Origin: Streptomyces spongiicola | Lineage (GTDB): Bacteria; Actinomycetota; Actinomycetes; Streptomycetales; Streptomycetaceae | Assembly (NCBI RefSeq): GCF_003122365.1 | Contig: NZ_CP029254.1 | Span: forward strand, 5,644,001 to 5,708,000 | Length of the DNA stretch: 64,000 nucleotides | Reading direction: 5' to 3' | Shown here: piece by piece, positions 42,101 to 49,107 of the stretch | Numbering within the stretch: the first letter of the stretch is position 1 | Layout of the letters: the number at the start of each line of letters is the position of its first letter | Made by a program: the position numbers and the translations under genes | The notes under the pieces: model-generated | Seen by the model: only the letters and a program-made list of their open reading frames with translations | The model's database searches: none | Told to the model about the DNA's origin: nothing

Positions 42101-42455
42101 GCTGCCGCTCCTCCTCGATCAGGTCGCGCAGGGTCTCGCCGTCCAGGTACTCCATCACCAGGTAGGGGCGGCCGTCCGCCTCGTCCACGCCTCCGTCGAC
42201 GAGGCGAGTGAGGTTGGGGTGCTCCAGGCGGCGCATGATGCGGACCTCACGGGCGAACCGCTGGACGGCCTTGGCGTCGTCAGCGGTGTCCAGATGGGCG
42301 CCGGACCGGCGCCGGAGGATGGTCTTCACGGCGACGGTGCGAGCCGCCGTGCCCTCCGCCCGGTGCAGGTCCTCGGCGCGGTGGACCTCGCCCATGTTCC
42401 CGGACCCGATGACCCCCGTCACCCGGAACCGGCCCCCGATCAGCCGCTCGGCCAC
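36132..42455 (-). CDS. Ser/Thr protein kinase - DEAD/DEAH helicase - DUF1998 - nuclease-like fusion
   Basis: The product is about 2,107 aa. Residues ~5-275 are a complete Hanks-type kinase: glycine loop 'GVIGSGNMGEVHRAED', K44 in 'VAVKT', 'VHRDLKPANTML' (D147), 'DFGMGR' (D165), 'YMAPEQ'. After a Pro/Ala linker (~280-345) comes a YprA/MrfA-type helicase: 'LTTGTGSGKSLSYIVPI' (~430), 'LVFDELHTYRGRQGADV', 'MELGVDISSLN', 'QRSGRAGRSG'. A DUF1998-type Cys cluster ('CALGCYECLLTYGNQ') follows. The last ~110 residues resemble a Vsr/DUF559 endonuclease fold ('VAVFVDLPG', 'LQDAGWDVIRFPHD'). GTG 42455 is chosen for its spacing from 'gagagggg'; GTG 42461 is possible. It heads the leftward operon. I know no described defence protein with this exact architecture. 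Confidence 0.85.
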   Translation of the reverse strand: MAERLIGGRFRVTGVIGSGNMGEVHRAEDLHRAEGTAARTVAVKTILRRRSGAHLDTADDAKAVQRFAREVRIMRRLEHPNLTRLVDGGVDEADGRPYLVMEYLDGETLRDLIEEERQLPAAWAVAIGAQIAAGLAAAHAAGVVHRDLKPANTMLTTGGTVKVLDFGMGRIVDDPADARLTSTGVSVGTARYMAPEQFEARQVTQAADLYALGCVLYEMLAGVPPFVSGSAYELGRKHVEEIPASVSTVRPATPAALARLVNRLLAKDPAERPADAVSVREALLPLLPEAFAADGTDPGEEGSALPHWSALDPVRPVRRAAPAAAVPPAAPAAERPRRAPSGPGMDVFGVHRTLIEDYRSFTEGGTVIRDDRIASFVEDDLNAKSQWPDPWLSLNPFFASGGTVVELAGQGVLHPECARIFQARKTQGGTVCDGRPLTLHQHQREAVDAAASGESYVLTTGTGSGKSLSYIVPIVDRVLREREAAGHRAAKRVRAIVVYPMNALANSQLKELEKYLRDGYGAGREPVTFARYTGQEDDRRRREIRDNPPDILLTNYVMLELMLTRPADRASLISMARGLEFLVFDELHTYRGRQGADVALLIRRVREACRADRLQCVGTSATMSTEGTADDRRRVVADTATTLFGTPVHPRNVIVETLVRATDEAPATVPADRLRAPGAPRAYTDLVRDPLARWIETRFGLAVDGGRLVRQRPAQIEVAARELAGASGVDAQQCRVAIEATLEAGSEARHPVTERPLFAFRLHQFLSKGDTVYATLEDRLTRHLTRSYQLEQPGGGGKLLMPLAFCRECGQDYLTVWRTEKDGEVRYEARRDTAATGGRQGDGYLYVDHDRPWPSAVQYAVDDRRLPESWLEADDRGQEVVRKSYRDRVPRAVTVDPRGVEGRDGLRAAFVPSPFLFCLHCGVAYEQTRGKDFAKLATLDREGRSSATSLISASVVRSLKSVPEEALEKEARKLLTFVDNRQDASLQAGHFNDFVQITQLRGALYRAALDAGEDGLHHEDLAARVGDALGLHPADYTDGGRTPAPAMARAAARTLRDVIAFRLYLDLERGWRITMPNLEQTGLLEIDYADLDWVAAEEDPWATALPVLREADPTLRAEIMRALLNEMRRSLAIDVSYFRDDFDALQRASEERLADPWVLSASDRPRVGTAYPHPSGKGMDRSALFLSARGKFGKYLGRADRSFGELDTDALQQVIAQLLKVLAEAGLVKEVTEAPQRAGRFRRPADSAATGYRVAAQCLVWRAGMGETGTHDPLTRTYQSGDGPRVNTFFRDLYKEAAGALAGLFAREHTAQVSPEEREKRENAFREAELKLLYCSPTMELGVDISSLNAVMMRNVPPTPANYAQRSGRAGRSGQPALVTTYCATGNSHDQYYFRRSERMVAGAVAPPRLDLANEDLVRSHLQGIWIAETGLKLGRAMSDVLDVPAPDSGDRLTPDLELQPDIREGSLDEAARRRTVDGARRVLAPLLPDFADTTWWYDEWIEDQVRTVPGRFDQAFERWRKLFRSALRDYYIQSERRIDYSLTEGDRKRANTRQREAWTQLNLLMNESADSKSVLSDFNPYRYLASEGFLPGYSFPRLPLAAYIPTVGRSRGDGDFLQRPRFLAIREFGPGALIYHEGARYQVTRIQLPPDSSGDLATSEARRCAQCGYHHDPKDRDDRCRMCDEPLGSSTYGLLHLHTVYTTRRERISSDEEERRRAGFRLETSFRFHDHGTRSGRLNASVTDTAGAPVAELAYGDSATVRITNTGRVRAKSDEPPGYWLDLADGRWMNDADAAQASGDSGELPVIDEAGNERRRKKRVIPFVEDRRNILVLTLDEALPEPVALSVMYALERGIEAAFELEDAELTSELLPPNDGPRRRLLFTEAAEGGAGVLRRLQAEKHALAEAAREALSICHFGAEGEDLGGPHPDRPCALGCYECLLTYGNQLSHALLNRHTARDLLVRLASASATRDPRGESRSEQFRRLLDGSSGTPTRVEDAVAESLGKPAQDDLLTWLRARGLRLPDEAEKLVTEANALVDFVYRLPGAKVAVFVDLPGVETTALRDEDAEERLQDAGWDVIRFPHDTDWDEIVRPHSRYFGTPAAD

Positions 42456-42724
42456 TGCCACCCCTCTCTCCGTCTGGCTGGCCTGACGCCCGGCCCGCCC
42501 CGTCCCGTCCTGCCATGCCATGCCATGCCCTGCCCTGGTGGCTCCTGCCGGTGTGCGCGGCAGATGCCCGTTCATGTTCGCAGAGGCGGAATGCGCCCGG
42601 ATCGCACGTCCGTTGAGCTGTGGAATGTACACAAGGCGCCCTGCAACTTCTATATGAGACACGTTGACAATGTAAACAGGTTGGTCCTAGCGTTTTCCCG
42701 GGAGCAGGGCGAGGGAGGGACGCC
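42456..42724. other. Divergent promoter region of the DISARM-like locus
   Basis: These 269 bases separate the kinase-helicase gene (leftward) from the sigma-like gene (rightward). They contain no gene. A catgccatgccatgccctg tandem motif lies at about 42512-42531, and a relatively AT-rich stretch at 42630-42700 holds the operator-like motif listed next. Both operons must be switched from here, so joint control is likely. Confidence 0.7.
42663..42677 (+). promoter_or_regulatory. Operator/promoter GTTGAC-AAT-GTAAAC before the sigma-like gene
   Basis: This matches the perfect palindrome at 19125 (GTTGAC-GAT-GTCAAC) at 13 of 15 positions. It contains TTGACA (42664-42669), a consensus -35, with TAGCGT at 42688-42693 as possible -10, 18 bp apart. 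The start codon is 32 bp after that. Two nearly identical elements 23 kb apart in one island suggest a common regulator. Confidence 0.6.
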
Positions 42725-45700
42725 GTGAAGGCAGAGGGCCGAGGTGAACGCAGTGCCGCCGAACTCCGGGCCGCCCTTCGTGAGCTGTACGGCGAACTGA
42801 TGCGCGCCGCCGTGTCGGGTGTGGTCTCCGAGCGGCAGTTCCTCCTGAGCGTGGACAGGCTCGGGCTGGTGCAGGGGGAGCAGGACCGACTCCGCGACGA
42901 GCTGGCCCGCCTGGGGCTGGGGGTCCGGGGGGAAGCGGAACACATCAGCAAGGACCGGCGGGACACCCGGAAGGTTGCACCGCAGCCGCAGCCGTCGCCG
43001 GCCGCGGGCCGGGTGGACCTGGCACACGGCCTCCTGGGCCGCTACCAGGGCGGCCGGGGGAGCGTGGGTGCCGAGACGGTCGCCGGCGTCGCGCGCCTGT
43101 GCGGGCTGACGCCGGAGGAGGAGCGGACGCTGCGCGCCAGGGTGTCGCCCCGGCCGCCGGCGCGGACTGCCGCCGGAAGCGTCGTACCCGGGCCGAGGGA
43201 TGAGGCTGCCGTCCGGCCGGCGCCGAGCGTGCCGCTGTCCGAGGTGTCCGTGCCGACAGCCGGCCCGGAGGACGCGGACGGCCCGGAGGACGCGGAGGAC
43301 GCGGAGGACGCGGAGCCCTTCCTGCCGGCCGTTTCGCCGCCCGCGGTCGGTGACGTGAGCCGGGCCGTCGAGGCCGCCCGTGCCCTTCTTGACGAGAGCC
43401 GCTTCATCCGGCGGCCGGAGAGCCGTCTTCTGTCGGCAGCCGAAGAGGTGGGACTCGGAGCGCTGGTACGGGGTGGAGCAGAGGGGATCGGCCGGCCGGT
43501 GACGGAGGCGGAGATCGCCGCGCTGCCCGCCACCGACATCCGGGTCAGGGCGCGGAACTGCTTCGTCGTCCACAACCAGCGGCTGGTCCGCAGCATCGTT
43601 CCCAAGTACCTGGAGCAGGGGCTCGACTACGAGGACCTGTTCCAGCACGGGGCCCGGGCCCTGATGAGGGCGGCGGTGAAGTTCGACCCGACCCAGGGCT
43701 ACAAGTTCTCCACGTACGCCACCTGGTGGATCCGGCAGGGACTCACCCGGGCCGTCGCCGACGAAGGGGCCGTCATCCGCATCCCCGTCCACATGCACGA
43801 GAAGATGCGCAAGGTCGCCATGACCGAGCGGACGCTCCAGTCGCAGGGCCGGCCCGCGCGCCCGGCCGACCTGGCCGTGGTGTGCGACATGCCCGTGCAC
43901 CGCGTGGAGGGGATCCTGCTGCTGAGCCGCCGCACGGACTCCCTGGACCGGATCGTCGCGGATGGCGCCCACCTGGGCGACCTCGTCGCCCTTGACCGTC
44001 CGCTGCCCTCGGCCGAGCGGCTGGCCATGGAGCAGATGCACCGTGCGTACCTGCTGTCATTCCTGGAACGGTTCGGCGAGCGGGAGGCCAGGATCCTGCT
44101 GCGCCGGACAGGGCTGGACGACGGGGAGCGGTCGACCCTGGAGGACCTGGGCAGGGAGTTCGACGTCACGCGTGAGCGCATCCGCCAGGTGGAAATGAAG
44201 GCGTTCGAGACGCTGCGGCAGATGCTGCTGGAGGCCGGCTTCGGTCCCGGGCACAGGGAGCCGCCCGACCCGAAGCCGCGCAAGCGCGCCACGCGCACGC
44301 AGCGGGCGGCCCGTGCCGCCCGCGCTGTCCAGACGGCCCGTGCCGCCCGCGTGGCCCGATTCGCCCACGCTGCCGGTGCCGCCCAGGCCGGGCAGCCGGG
44401 TACCGGGGCCGAATCCGTCGCCGGGCAGGACCCGGTGGTGCGGCCGGATGCCACACGGTCGGAGGCTGGGCCGAGCGCGGGTGCGGGTGCGGGTGCTGGT
44501 GCGCCGCAGGCTGCGCCCGAGCCCGTTCCCGAGCCCGTTCCCGCGCCCGAGCCCGTTCCCGAGCCCGCGCCCGCGCCCGAGCCTGTTCCCGAGCCCGCGC
44601 CGGCGGCCGTGCCCGCGCCGGTGTCCGACCCTGCTCCCGCGGCCGAGCCGGTGGCCGCGTCTGCGTCGGCTCCCCCACCTGCTTCCCCGAGCGCGCCCGC
44701 TCCGGCTCACGTGGCCGCTCCCGCTCCCCTCCAGGCCGGCTTACCGCGAGGGCCGTACGCTCCTGACTGGGAGCGGGCGCTGGCCATCCCGGTGCAGTTC
44801 TCCGGGAGCGTGGCCTGGCTCTCCGAGTACGTGTTGCTGGCCCTCGGCCACGAGGAACTGGCCCACGTGCTGGGGCGGCCCGCGGCCGACGACGTGGTGG
44901 CGGTGCTGAAACGGCGGGGCACGCTGGACCGTCCCGTGGTCGCCGCCCTCGAAGTGCTGCAGAAGGTGTTCGACTCGCTCAAGGACTCCGGCATGCGCCC
45001 TGCGGACTTCCTCGACCGGTCCTTCCAGGCGCTGAATGGGGTGTCGCCGAGGTTCTACCTGGCCCAACGCCCCCTGGTCCACCGGGAATCCCGCCTCGCC
45101 GTCCGCGATGCCCTGCGTGAGTTCACGAAGGAGCCGGTGGCCCCGGCGGCGTCCGCCGCCGCGACCGGTCCGGCCGCCCCGGAGGGAGCCGCCACGGCGG
45201 AGAGGCCTGCGGAGAGGCCTGAGGAGAGGCCTGCGGGGACCGGGACAGAGCCCGCAGCGGCGGCCGGGGCGGTGGCGGAACCGGAGCGGGCAGGCGTATC
45301 CGCGGGAAGCACGGTAGTCCCTTCCGCTCCCGTCCTGGCGGCCGCGGCGCGGGGACAGCGTCCCGGACACACTGCCGCGGAGTGGAACGCGGCCCTGGAC
45401 GCCGAGGTCGAGCGCCGGCTCGACGAGCTGGAGGCCGCGTACCTCGGGCGGGTCGACCGGGCCCTGCAACGGCAGGAACGGTCACTGCGCAGGGAGGCCG
45501 ACGCCCGCTCGGCCGGGCTCCGCGAAGAAGCCGAAGCCCGGCTGCGGCGCGAGCGCGCGGAGCATCAGACGCAGACCGCCGCGCTCATGGCGGGACTGCG
45601 GGAGGCCGAGGAGCGTGCCGCACGGGCCGAAGAGCGGGCGCGGGAATCCGCCAGGCAGCACCTGTCACAGATCGGCTCCTTGGAGGAGCAGCTCCGGGGG

Positions 45701-45925
45701 GCGCGATTCGCGGTCGCCCAGCGGGAGGCGGCACTGCGGGAGGCCGAGGACGACGCAGGCGCCGCGACCGAGGCCGTAGAGCGTTGGGCGGCGCAGCGCA
45801 TCGCGGAGACCGAAACCGCCGCGCGTGACGCCCACCGACTGGTCGCCGAACTGGAAGCCCAGATCGCGGCCCTCACCACGGCGCCCGAGCGCGGGACCCC
45901 GCGCGACATGCGGGGCCGCGGCTGA
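42725..45925 (+). CDS. Giant sigma-70-like protein with Pro/Glu repeats and coiled-coil tail
   Basis: The product is 1,066 aa. Residues ~1-240 include a small helical domain and acidic linkers. Sigma region 2 is at ~272-350 ('YLEQGLDYEDLFQHGARALM', 'GYKFSTYATWWIRQGLTRAV'), region 3 follows ('RIPVHMHEKMRKVA'), and region 4 is at ~468-500 ('STLEDLGREFDVTRERIRQV'). Then come a basic Ala/Arg stretch, a Pro-Glu-Pro-Val repeat (~597-632), a helical domain (~675-800) and a coiled coil (~885-1,048). Normal sigma factors end after region 4. It is the first gene of the rightward operon, 51 bp before drmA. It could direct RNA polymerase to these genes or recruit polymerase in another way; both are inference. 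The GTG at 42725 follows 'gagggagggac'. Confidence 0.8.
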   Translation: MKAEGRGERSAAELRAALRELYGELMRAAVSGVVSERQFLLSVDRLGLVQGEQDRLRDELARLGLGVRGEAEHISKDRRDTRKVAPQPQPSPAAGRVDLAHGLLGRYQGGRGSVGAETVAGVARLCGLTPEEERTLRARVSPRPPARTAAGSVVPGPRDEAAVRPAPSVPLSEVSVPTAGPEDADGPEDAEDAEDAEPFLPAVSPPAVGDVSRAVEAARALLDESRFIRRPESRLLSAAEEVGLGALVRGGAEGIGRPVTEAEIAALPATDIRVRARNCFVVHNQRLVRSIVPKYLEQGLDYEDLFQHGARALMRAAVKFDPTQGYKFSTYATWWIRQGLTRAVADEGAVIRIPVHMHEKMRKVAMTERTLQSQGRPARPADLAVVCDMPVHRVEGILLLSRRTDSLDRIVADGAHLGDLVALDRPLPSAERLAMEQMHRAYLLSFLERFGEREARILLRRTGLDDGERSTLEDLGREFDVTRERIRQVEMKAFETLRQMLLEAGFGPGHREPPDPKPRKRATRTQRAARAARAVQTARAARVARFAHAAGAAQAGQPGTGAESVAGQDPVVRPDATRSEAGPSAGAGAGAGAPQAAPEPVPEPVPAPEPVPEPAPAPEPVPEPAPAAVPAPVSDPAPAAEPVAASASAPPPASPSAPAPAHVAAPAPLQAGLPRGPYAPDWERALAIPVQFSGSVAWLSEYVLLALGHEELAHVLGRPAADDVVAVLKRRGTLDRPVVAALEVLQKVFDSLKDSGMRPADFLDRSFQALNGVSPRFYLAQRPLVHRESRLAVRDALREFTKEPVAPAASAAATGPAAPEGAATAERPAERPEERPAGTGTEPAAAAGAVAEPERAGVSAGSTVVPSAPVLAAAARGQRPGHTAAEWNAALDAEVERRLDELEAAYLGRVDRALQRQERSLRREADARSAGLREEAEARLRRERAEHQTQTAALMAGLREAEERAARAEERARESARQHLSQIGSLEEQLRGARFAVAQREAALREAEDDAGAATEAVERWAAQRIAETETAARDAHRLVAELEAQIAALTTAPERGTPRDMRGRG

Positions 45926-45975
45926 TCGCCCGTGCGCCGCCCGCCACCACCGTCCGAGCCATCTCCCGAGGACCC

Positions 45976-48900
45976 ATGGACCCCAGACAAGAACTCGTCG
46001 ACTACCTCAACCGCCAGCTCGTCGGCCCGGTCCTGGGCGAGGACGAGATCCTCGACGGGCCACCCGACCGCCAGTACCTGATGGGGACCCTCTACCCCCA
46101 GGACGCGGACCTGCAAAGGCAGCTCACGCTGGCGGCCGAGGACGGAGACGGCATCGGAACCGAGGGCGCGGCCGCCGACACCGACCCGGCGGACGACCCC
46201 GTACCGGAGTCGAACGCCTGGCTGCCGTCCTCCCTCGGCCTGAGCTTCTACACCGACAGCCCCACTCTGGAGATCAGCTGCGGCGGTGCCCGCTACCGGA
46301 CGCTGCCGGCGGACGGCGAGCACGGACGCCGCTGGCAGCGGATCCCGCTCCAGGACGAGACGCACCGCGTCGGACCGGACCAGGAAGTTGTCCCCGTACC
46401 CGTCCCGGTCCTCGACGGGCGGGCCGAACTGCGGCTGCGCCGACGGCCCCTCGGCGCCGGGCAGCTGGTCACCGTCGCCCTGGTGAACGCCGCCCGTACC
46501 GAACCGGCCCTCGGCCGCGCGGCCCAGTGGGAACGGATGCTCTTCCAGGTCGGCCTCGGCGTACGGCCCTGCGAGGGCCGGGTACTCCAGTACCCCAGCG
46601 TCCGGCTGGCCAGCCGGGACCCCGAGGAACAGGAGCTGAGGCTCCAGTACCGGCACGTCCGCACCCACGCCGTCGGTCACGGGTGCTCCGTCGAGGAGGA
46701 ACGCGACGGCGGGACCGTCACCGGGCTGCGCGCGGCGGTGCTGCCGGAAACCGAGGTGCCCGCGACCAGGCCGGCCGGGCTCGTCGGCGCACCCGTCCTC
46801 AACGTGCTGCACCTGGCCGACCCGGCGCTGCCCGTGGCACAGCTCCGCAGGGAGCTCACGGAGTTCACCACCGGCTACCGCGACTGGTACGAGCAGCAGC
46901 TGCGCACCGAGGTGCCGGAATGGGGCCGCGCCGCCGCCGAACGGGTGCTCAAGCGGATCGGTGCCGCCGTGGCCCGCATGGAATCCGGGGTCCGCACCCT
47001 CTGCGACCCCGGCTGCCCGGAACTGCTGGACGCCTTCCGCGCCGCCAACCTCGCCATGGCCCTGCAGATGAGGCACTCCGCCCGCGACCAGGCGGGGTCG
47101 CGCCGCTCCCGCCGCGACCCCGTACAGGCGGACCCCGCACCCGACCCCGAGGCCACCTGGCGCTCGTTCCAGCTGGCGTTCTTCCTGCTGGCCCTGGACG
47201 GAGTCGCCGACCCGCGCCACCCCGACCGGAACCTGACCGACCTCATCTGGTTCCCGACCGGTGGCGGCAAGACCGAGGCGTACCTGCTGCTCGCCGCCTT
47301 CGTCATGGTGCTGCGCCGGCGGGATCCGAGGGGCGGTGGTACGGCCGTCCTCAGCCGGTACACCCTCAGCCTGCTGACCACCCAGCAGTTCCAGCGTGCC
47401 GCGACCACCGTGTGCGCGCTGGAGACGCTACGCAGGGCCGATCCCGGCCACTTCGGGGCGGAGCCGTTCACGATCGGCCTGTGGGTGGGCGAGGCGACCT
47501 CGCCCAACTCCTACGACGCCGCGGTGAAGGCGGCGCAGGACATCCGGGCCGCGGCCCGTCCCGAGGACGTGTTCATCCTCGATCGCTGCCCCTGGTGCGG
47601 GACCCGGATCGTGCCGGAGCACCGCTCCGGCGACCACGCGGACTACGGCATCAGGGCCGAGGCCGGCTCGTTCGCCTTCTTCTGCCCCCGCGACACCTGC
47701 GTCTTCCACGACGAACTGCCCGTCGCCGTCGTCGACCAGCAGCTCTACGACCACCCGCCGACCTTCGTCCTCGGGACCGTCGACAAATTCGCCCGGCTCG
47801 CCTGGGAGCCCCGGGCCGGAAGGCTGTTCGGCGCGGAGACCGGCTGCCGACCGCCCTCCCTGGTCATCCAGGACGAGCTACACCTGCTGACCGGGCCGCT
47901 CGGCACGACCGTCGGCCTCTACGAGGCCGCGATTCTCGGCCTGTGCAGCACGGCGGACGGAACCGGCCCGAAGGTGGTCGCCTCCACCGCCACCATTCGC
48001 CGCTCCGGCGAACAGGTGCGCGCCCTGTACGGGTCGGAGGTGCAACTGTTCCCGCCGGCCGGTCTCGACGCCCGCTACTCCTACTTCGCCGAACCCGACA
48101 CCTCGCGCCCCGGCCGCCGCTACCTCGGGGTGATGGCTCAGGGACACACCGCGGGCCGCGCCGCCGTCGCCACCGCGGCCGCGATGCTCCAGGGTGCCTG
48201 GGAACTGCCCGAGGAACACCGGGACGCCTACTGGACCCTGGTCGCCTACCACCACAGCCTGCGGGAACTCGGCCGGACCGTCACCGCAGCGGCGGACGAC
48301 ATCCCCGCCCAGCTCGCGGGCCTGGACGCCGGTGCGGGTGTGCGCCCGCTGGCCGACCACCAGGTGCAGGAGCTGACGAGCAACCTCGCCCGGACCGAAC
48401 AGCCCCTGCTGCTCGACCGGCTGGAGAAGTCCTGGGACCAGCAGGACGCCGTGTCCTTCCTGCCCTGCACCAACATGCTGTCGGTCGGCGTGGACGTCAA
48501 ACGGCTCGCCCTGATGCTGATGCAGGGCCAGCCCAAGACCACCGCCGAATACATCCAGGCCACCAGCCGGGTCGGCCGGCACAATGTGCCCGGTCTCGTC
48601 GTCACCTTCTTCAACGCCACCCGTCCCAGGGACCGTTCTCACTACGAGACCTTCGGCCCCTACCACCGGGCCCTGTACCGTCACGTCGAACCGACCAGCG
48701 TCACGCCCTGGTCCCTCCCCTCACGCCGACGGGCTCTGCATGCCGCGCTCGTCATCCTCGTACGCCACCGGCTCGGGCTCAGCGGGGAGAACCAGGCAGG
48801 GGAACTGCCCGCCAGGCTCGACGAGGCTCGGGCCCTCGCCGAGACGCTGGCACGGAAGGCGGGGGCGAGCGACCGGCATGCCGCGCACGCCGTCCGCACC

Positions 48901-49107
48901 GAGCTGGCCGAGATCCTCGCCGCCTGGGAGGAAGCGGCACGCAACGCCGAGCAGGAAGGCAAGGAGCTCTACTACCGCGGCCAGGGCAAGGGTCGGCACA
49001 ACCTGCTGAAGAACTTCGAACAGCACGGAGGGCTGTGGGACACCCTGCACTCCATGCGCAGCGTGGACCGCGAATGCCAGGTGACGGTGAAGGGAGCCGA
49101 CCAGTGA
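45976..49107 (+). CDS. drmA: DISARM helicase DrmA
   Basis: The product is 1,043 aa. The N-terminal ~400 residues are of the DrmA type. The helicase has Walker A 'LIWFPTGGGKTEAYLL' (near 426), a treble-clef pair of Cys motifs inside the core ('CPWCGTRI' near 537 and 'CPRDTCVFH' near 573), motif II 'VIQDELHLL' (near 631), 'VASTATIRRSGEQVR' and the C-terminal 'SVGVDVKRLALMLMQGQPKT' and 'EYIQATSRVGR' (near 837-868). The Gly-rich P-loop with T-E-A-Y-L is diagnostic of DrmA-like proteins. DrmA loads on DNA, including phage DNA, with DrmB. The ATG follows 'cgaggaccc'. Its stop overlaps the next start (GTGA). Confidence 0.9.
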   Translation: MDPRQELVDYLNRQLVGPVLGEDEILDGPPDRQYLMGTLYPQDADLQRQLTLAAEDGDGIGTEGAAADTDPADDPVPESNAWLPSSLGLSFYTDSPTLEISCGGARYRTLPADGEHGRRWQRIPLQDETHRVGPDQEVVPVPVPVLDGRAELRLRRRPLGAGQLVTVALVNAARTEPALGRAAQWERMLFQVGLGVRPCEGRVLQYPSVRLASRDPEEQELRLQYRHVRTHAVGHGCSVEEERDGGTVTGLRAAVLPETEVPATRPAGLVGAPVLNVLHLADPALPVAQLRRELTEFTTGYRDWYEQQLRTEVPEWGRAAAERVLKRIGAAVARMESGVRTLCDPGCPELLDAFRAANLAMALQMRHSARDQAGSRRSRRDPVQADPAPDPEATWRSFQLAFFLLALDGVADPRHPDRNLTDLIWFPTGGGKTEAYLLLAAFVMVLRRRDPRGGGTAVLSRYTLSLLTTQQFQRAATTVCALETLRRADPGHFGAEPFTIGLWVGEATSPNSYDAAVKAAQDIRAAARPEDVFILDRCPWCGTRIVPEHRSGDHADYGIRAEAGSFAFFCPRDTCVFHDELPVAVVDQQLYDHPPTFVLGTVDKFARLAWEPRAGRLFGAETGCRPPSLVIQDELHLLTGPLGTTVGLYEAAILGLCSTADGTGPKVVASTATIRRSGEQVRALYGSEVQLFPPAGLDARYSYFAEPDTSRPGRRYLGVMAQGHTAGRAAVATAAAMLQGAWELPEEHRDAYWTLVAYHHSLRELGRTVTAAADDIPAQLAGLDAGAGVRPLADHQVQELTSNLARTEQPLLLDRLEKSWDQQDAVSFLPCTNMLSVGVDVKRLALMLMQGQPKTTAEYIQATSRVGRHNVPGLVVTFFNATRPRDRSHYETFGPYHRALYRHVEPTSVTPWSLPSRRRALHAALVILVRHRLGLSGENQAGELPARLDEARALAETLARKAGASDRHAAHAVRTELAEILAAWEEAARNAEQEGKELYYRGQGKGRHNLLKNFEQHGGLWDTLHSMRSVDRECQVTVKGADQ

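Noticed and set aside
28945..42455. BREX type 2 (Pgl) system, because a kinase and a PglX-sized methylase are present
   Set aside because: No PglZ, PglY/BrxC or BrxD-like gene is present, and the kinase is fused to a DUF1998 helicase. DrmA, DrmB and DrmD-like genes favour a DISARM relative.
36132..42455. Druantia DruE, another very large helicase with DUF1998
   Set aside because: Other Druantia genes are missing and the N-terminus is a kinase. A distant relationship of the helicase part is possible but not needed.
33558..42728. A 3,056-codon open frame on the + strand, antisense to the kinase-helicase and drmD-like genes
   Set aside because: It is a shadow caused by extreme GC and codon bias of the real minus-strand genes; its translation is low-complexity Val/Arg/Gly-rich with no domain, while the opposite strand has complete motif sets.
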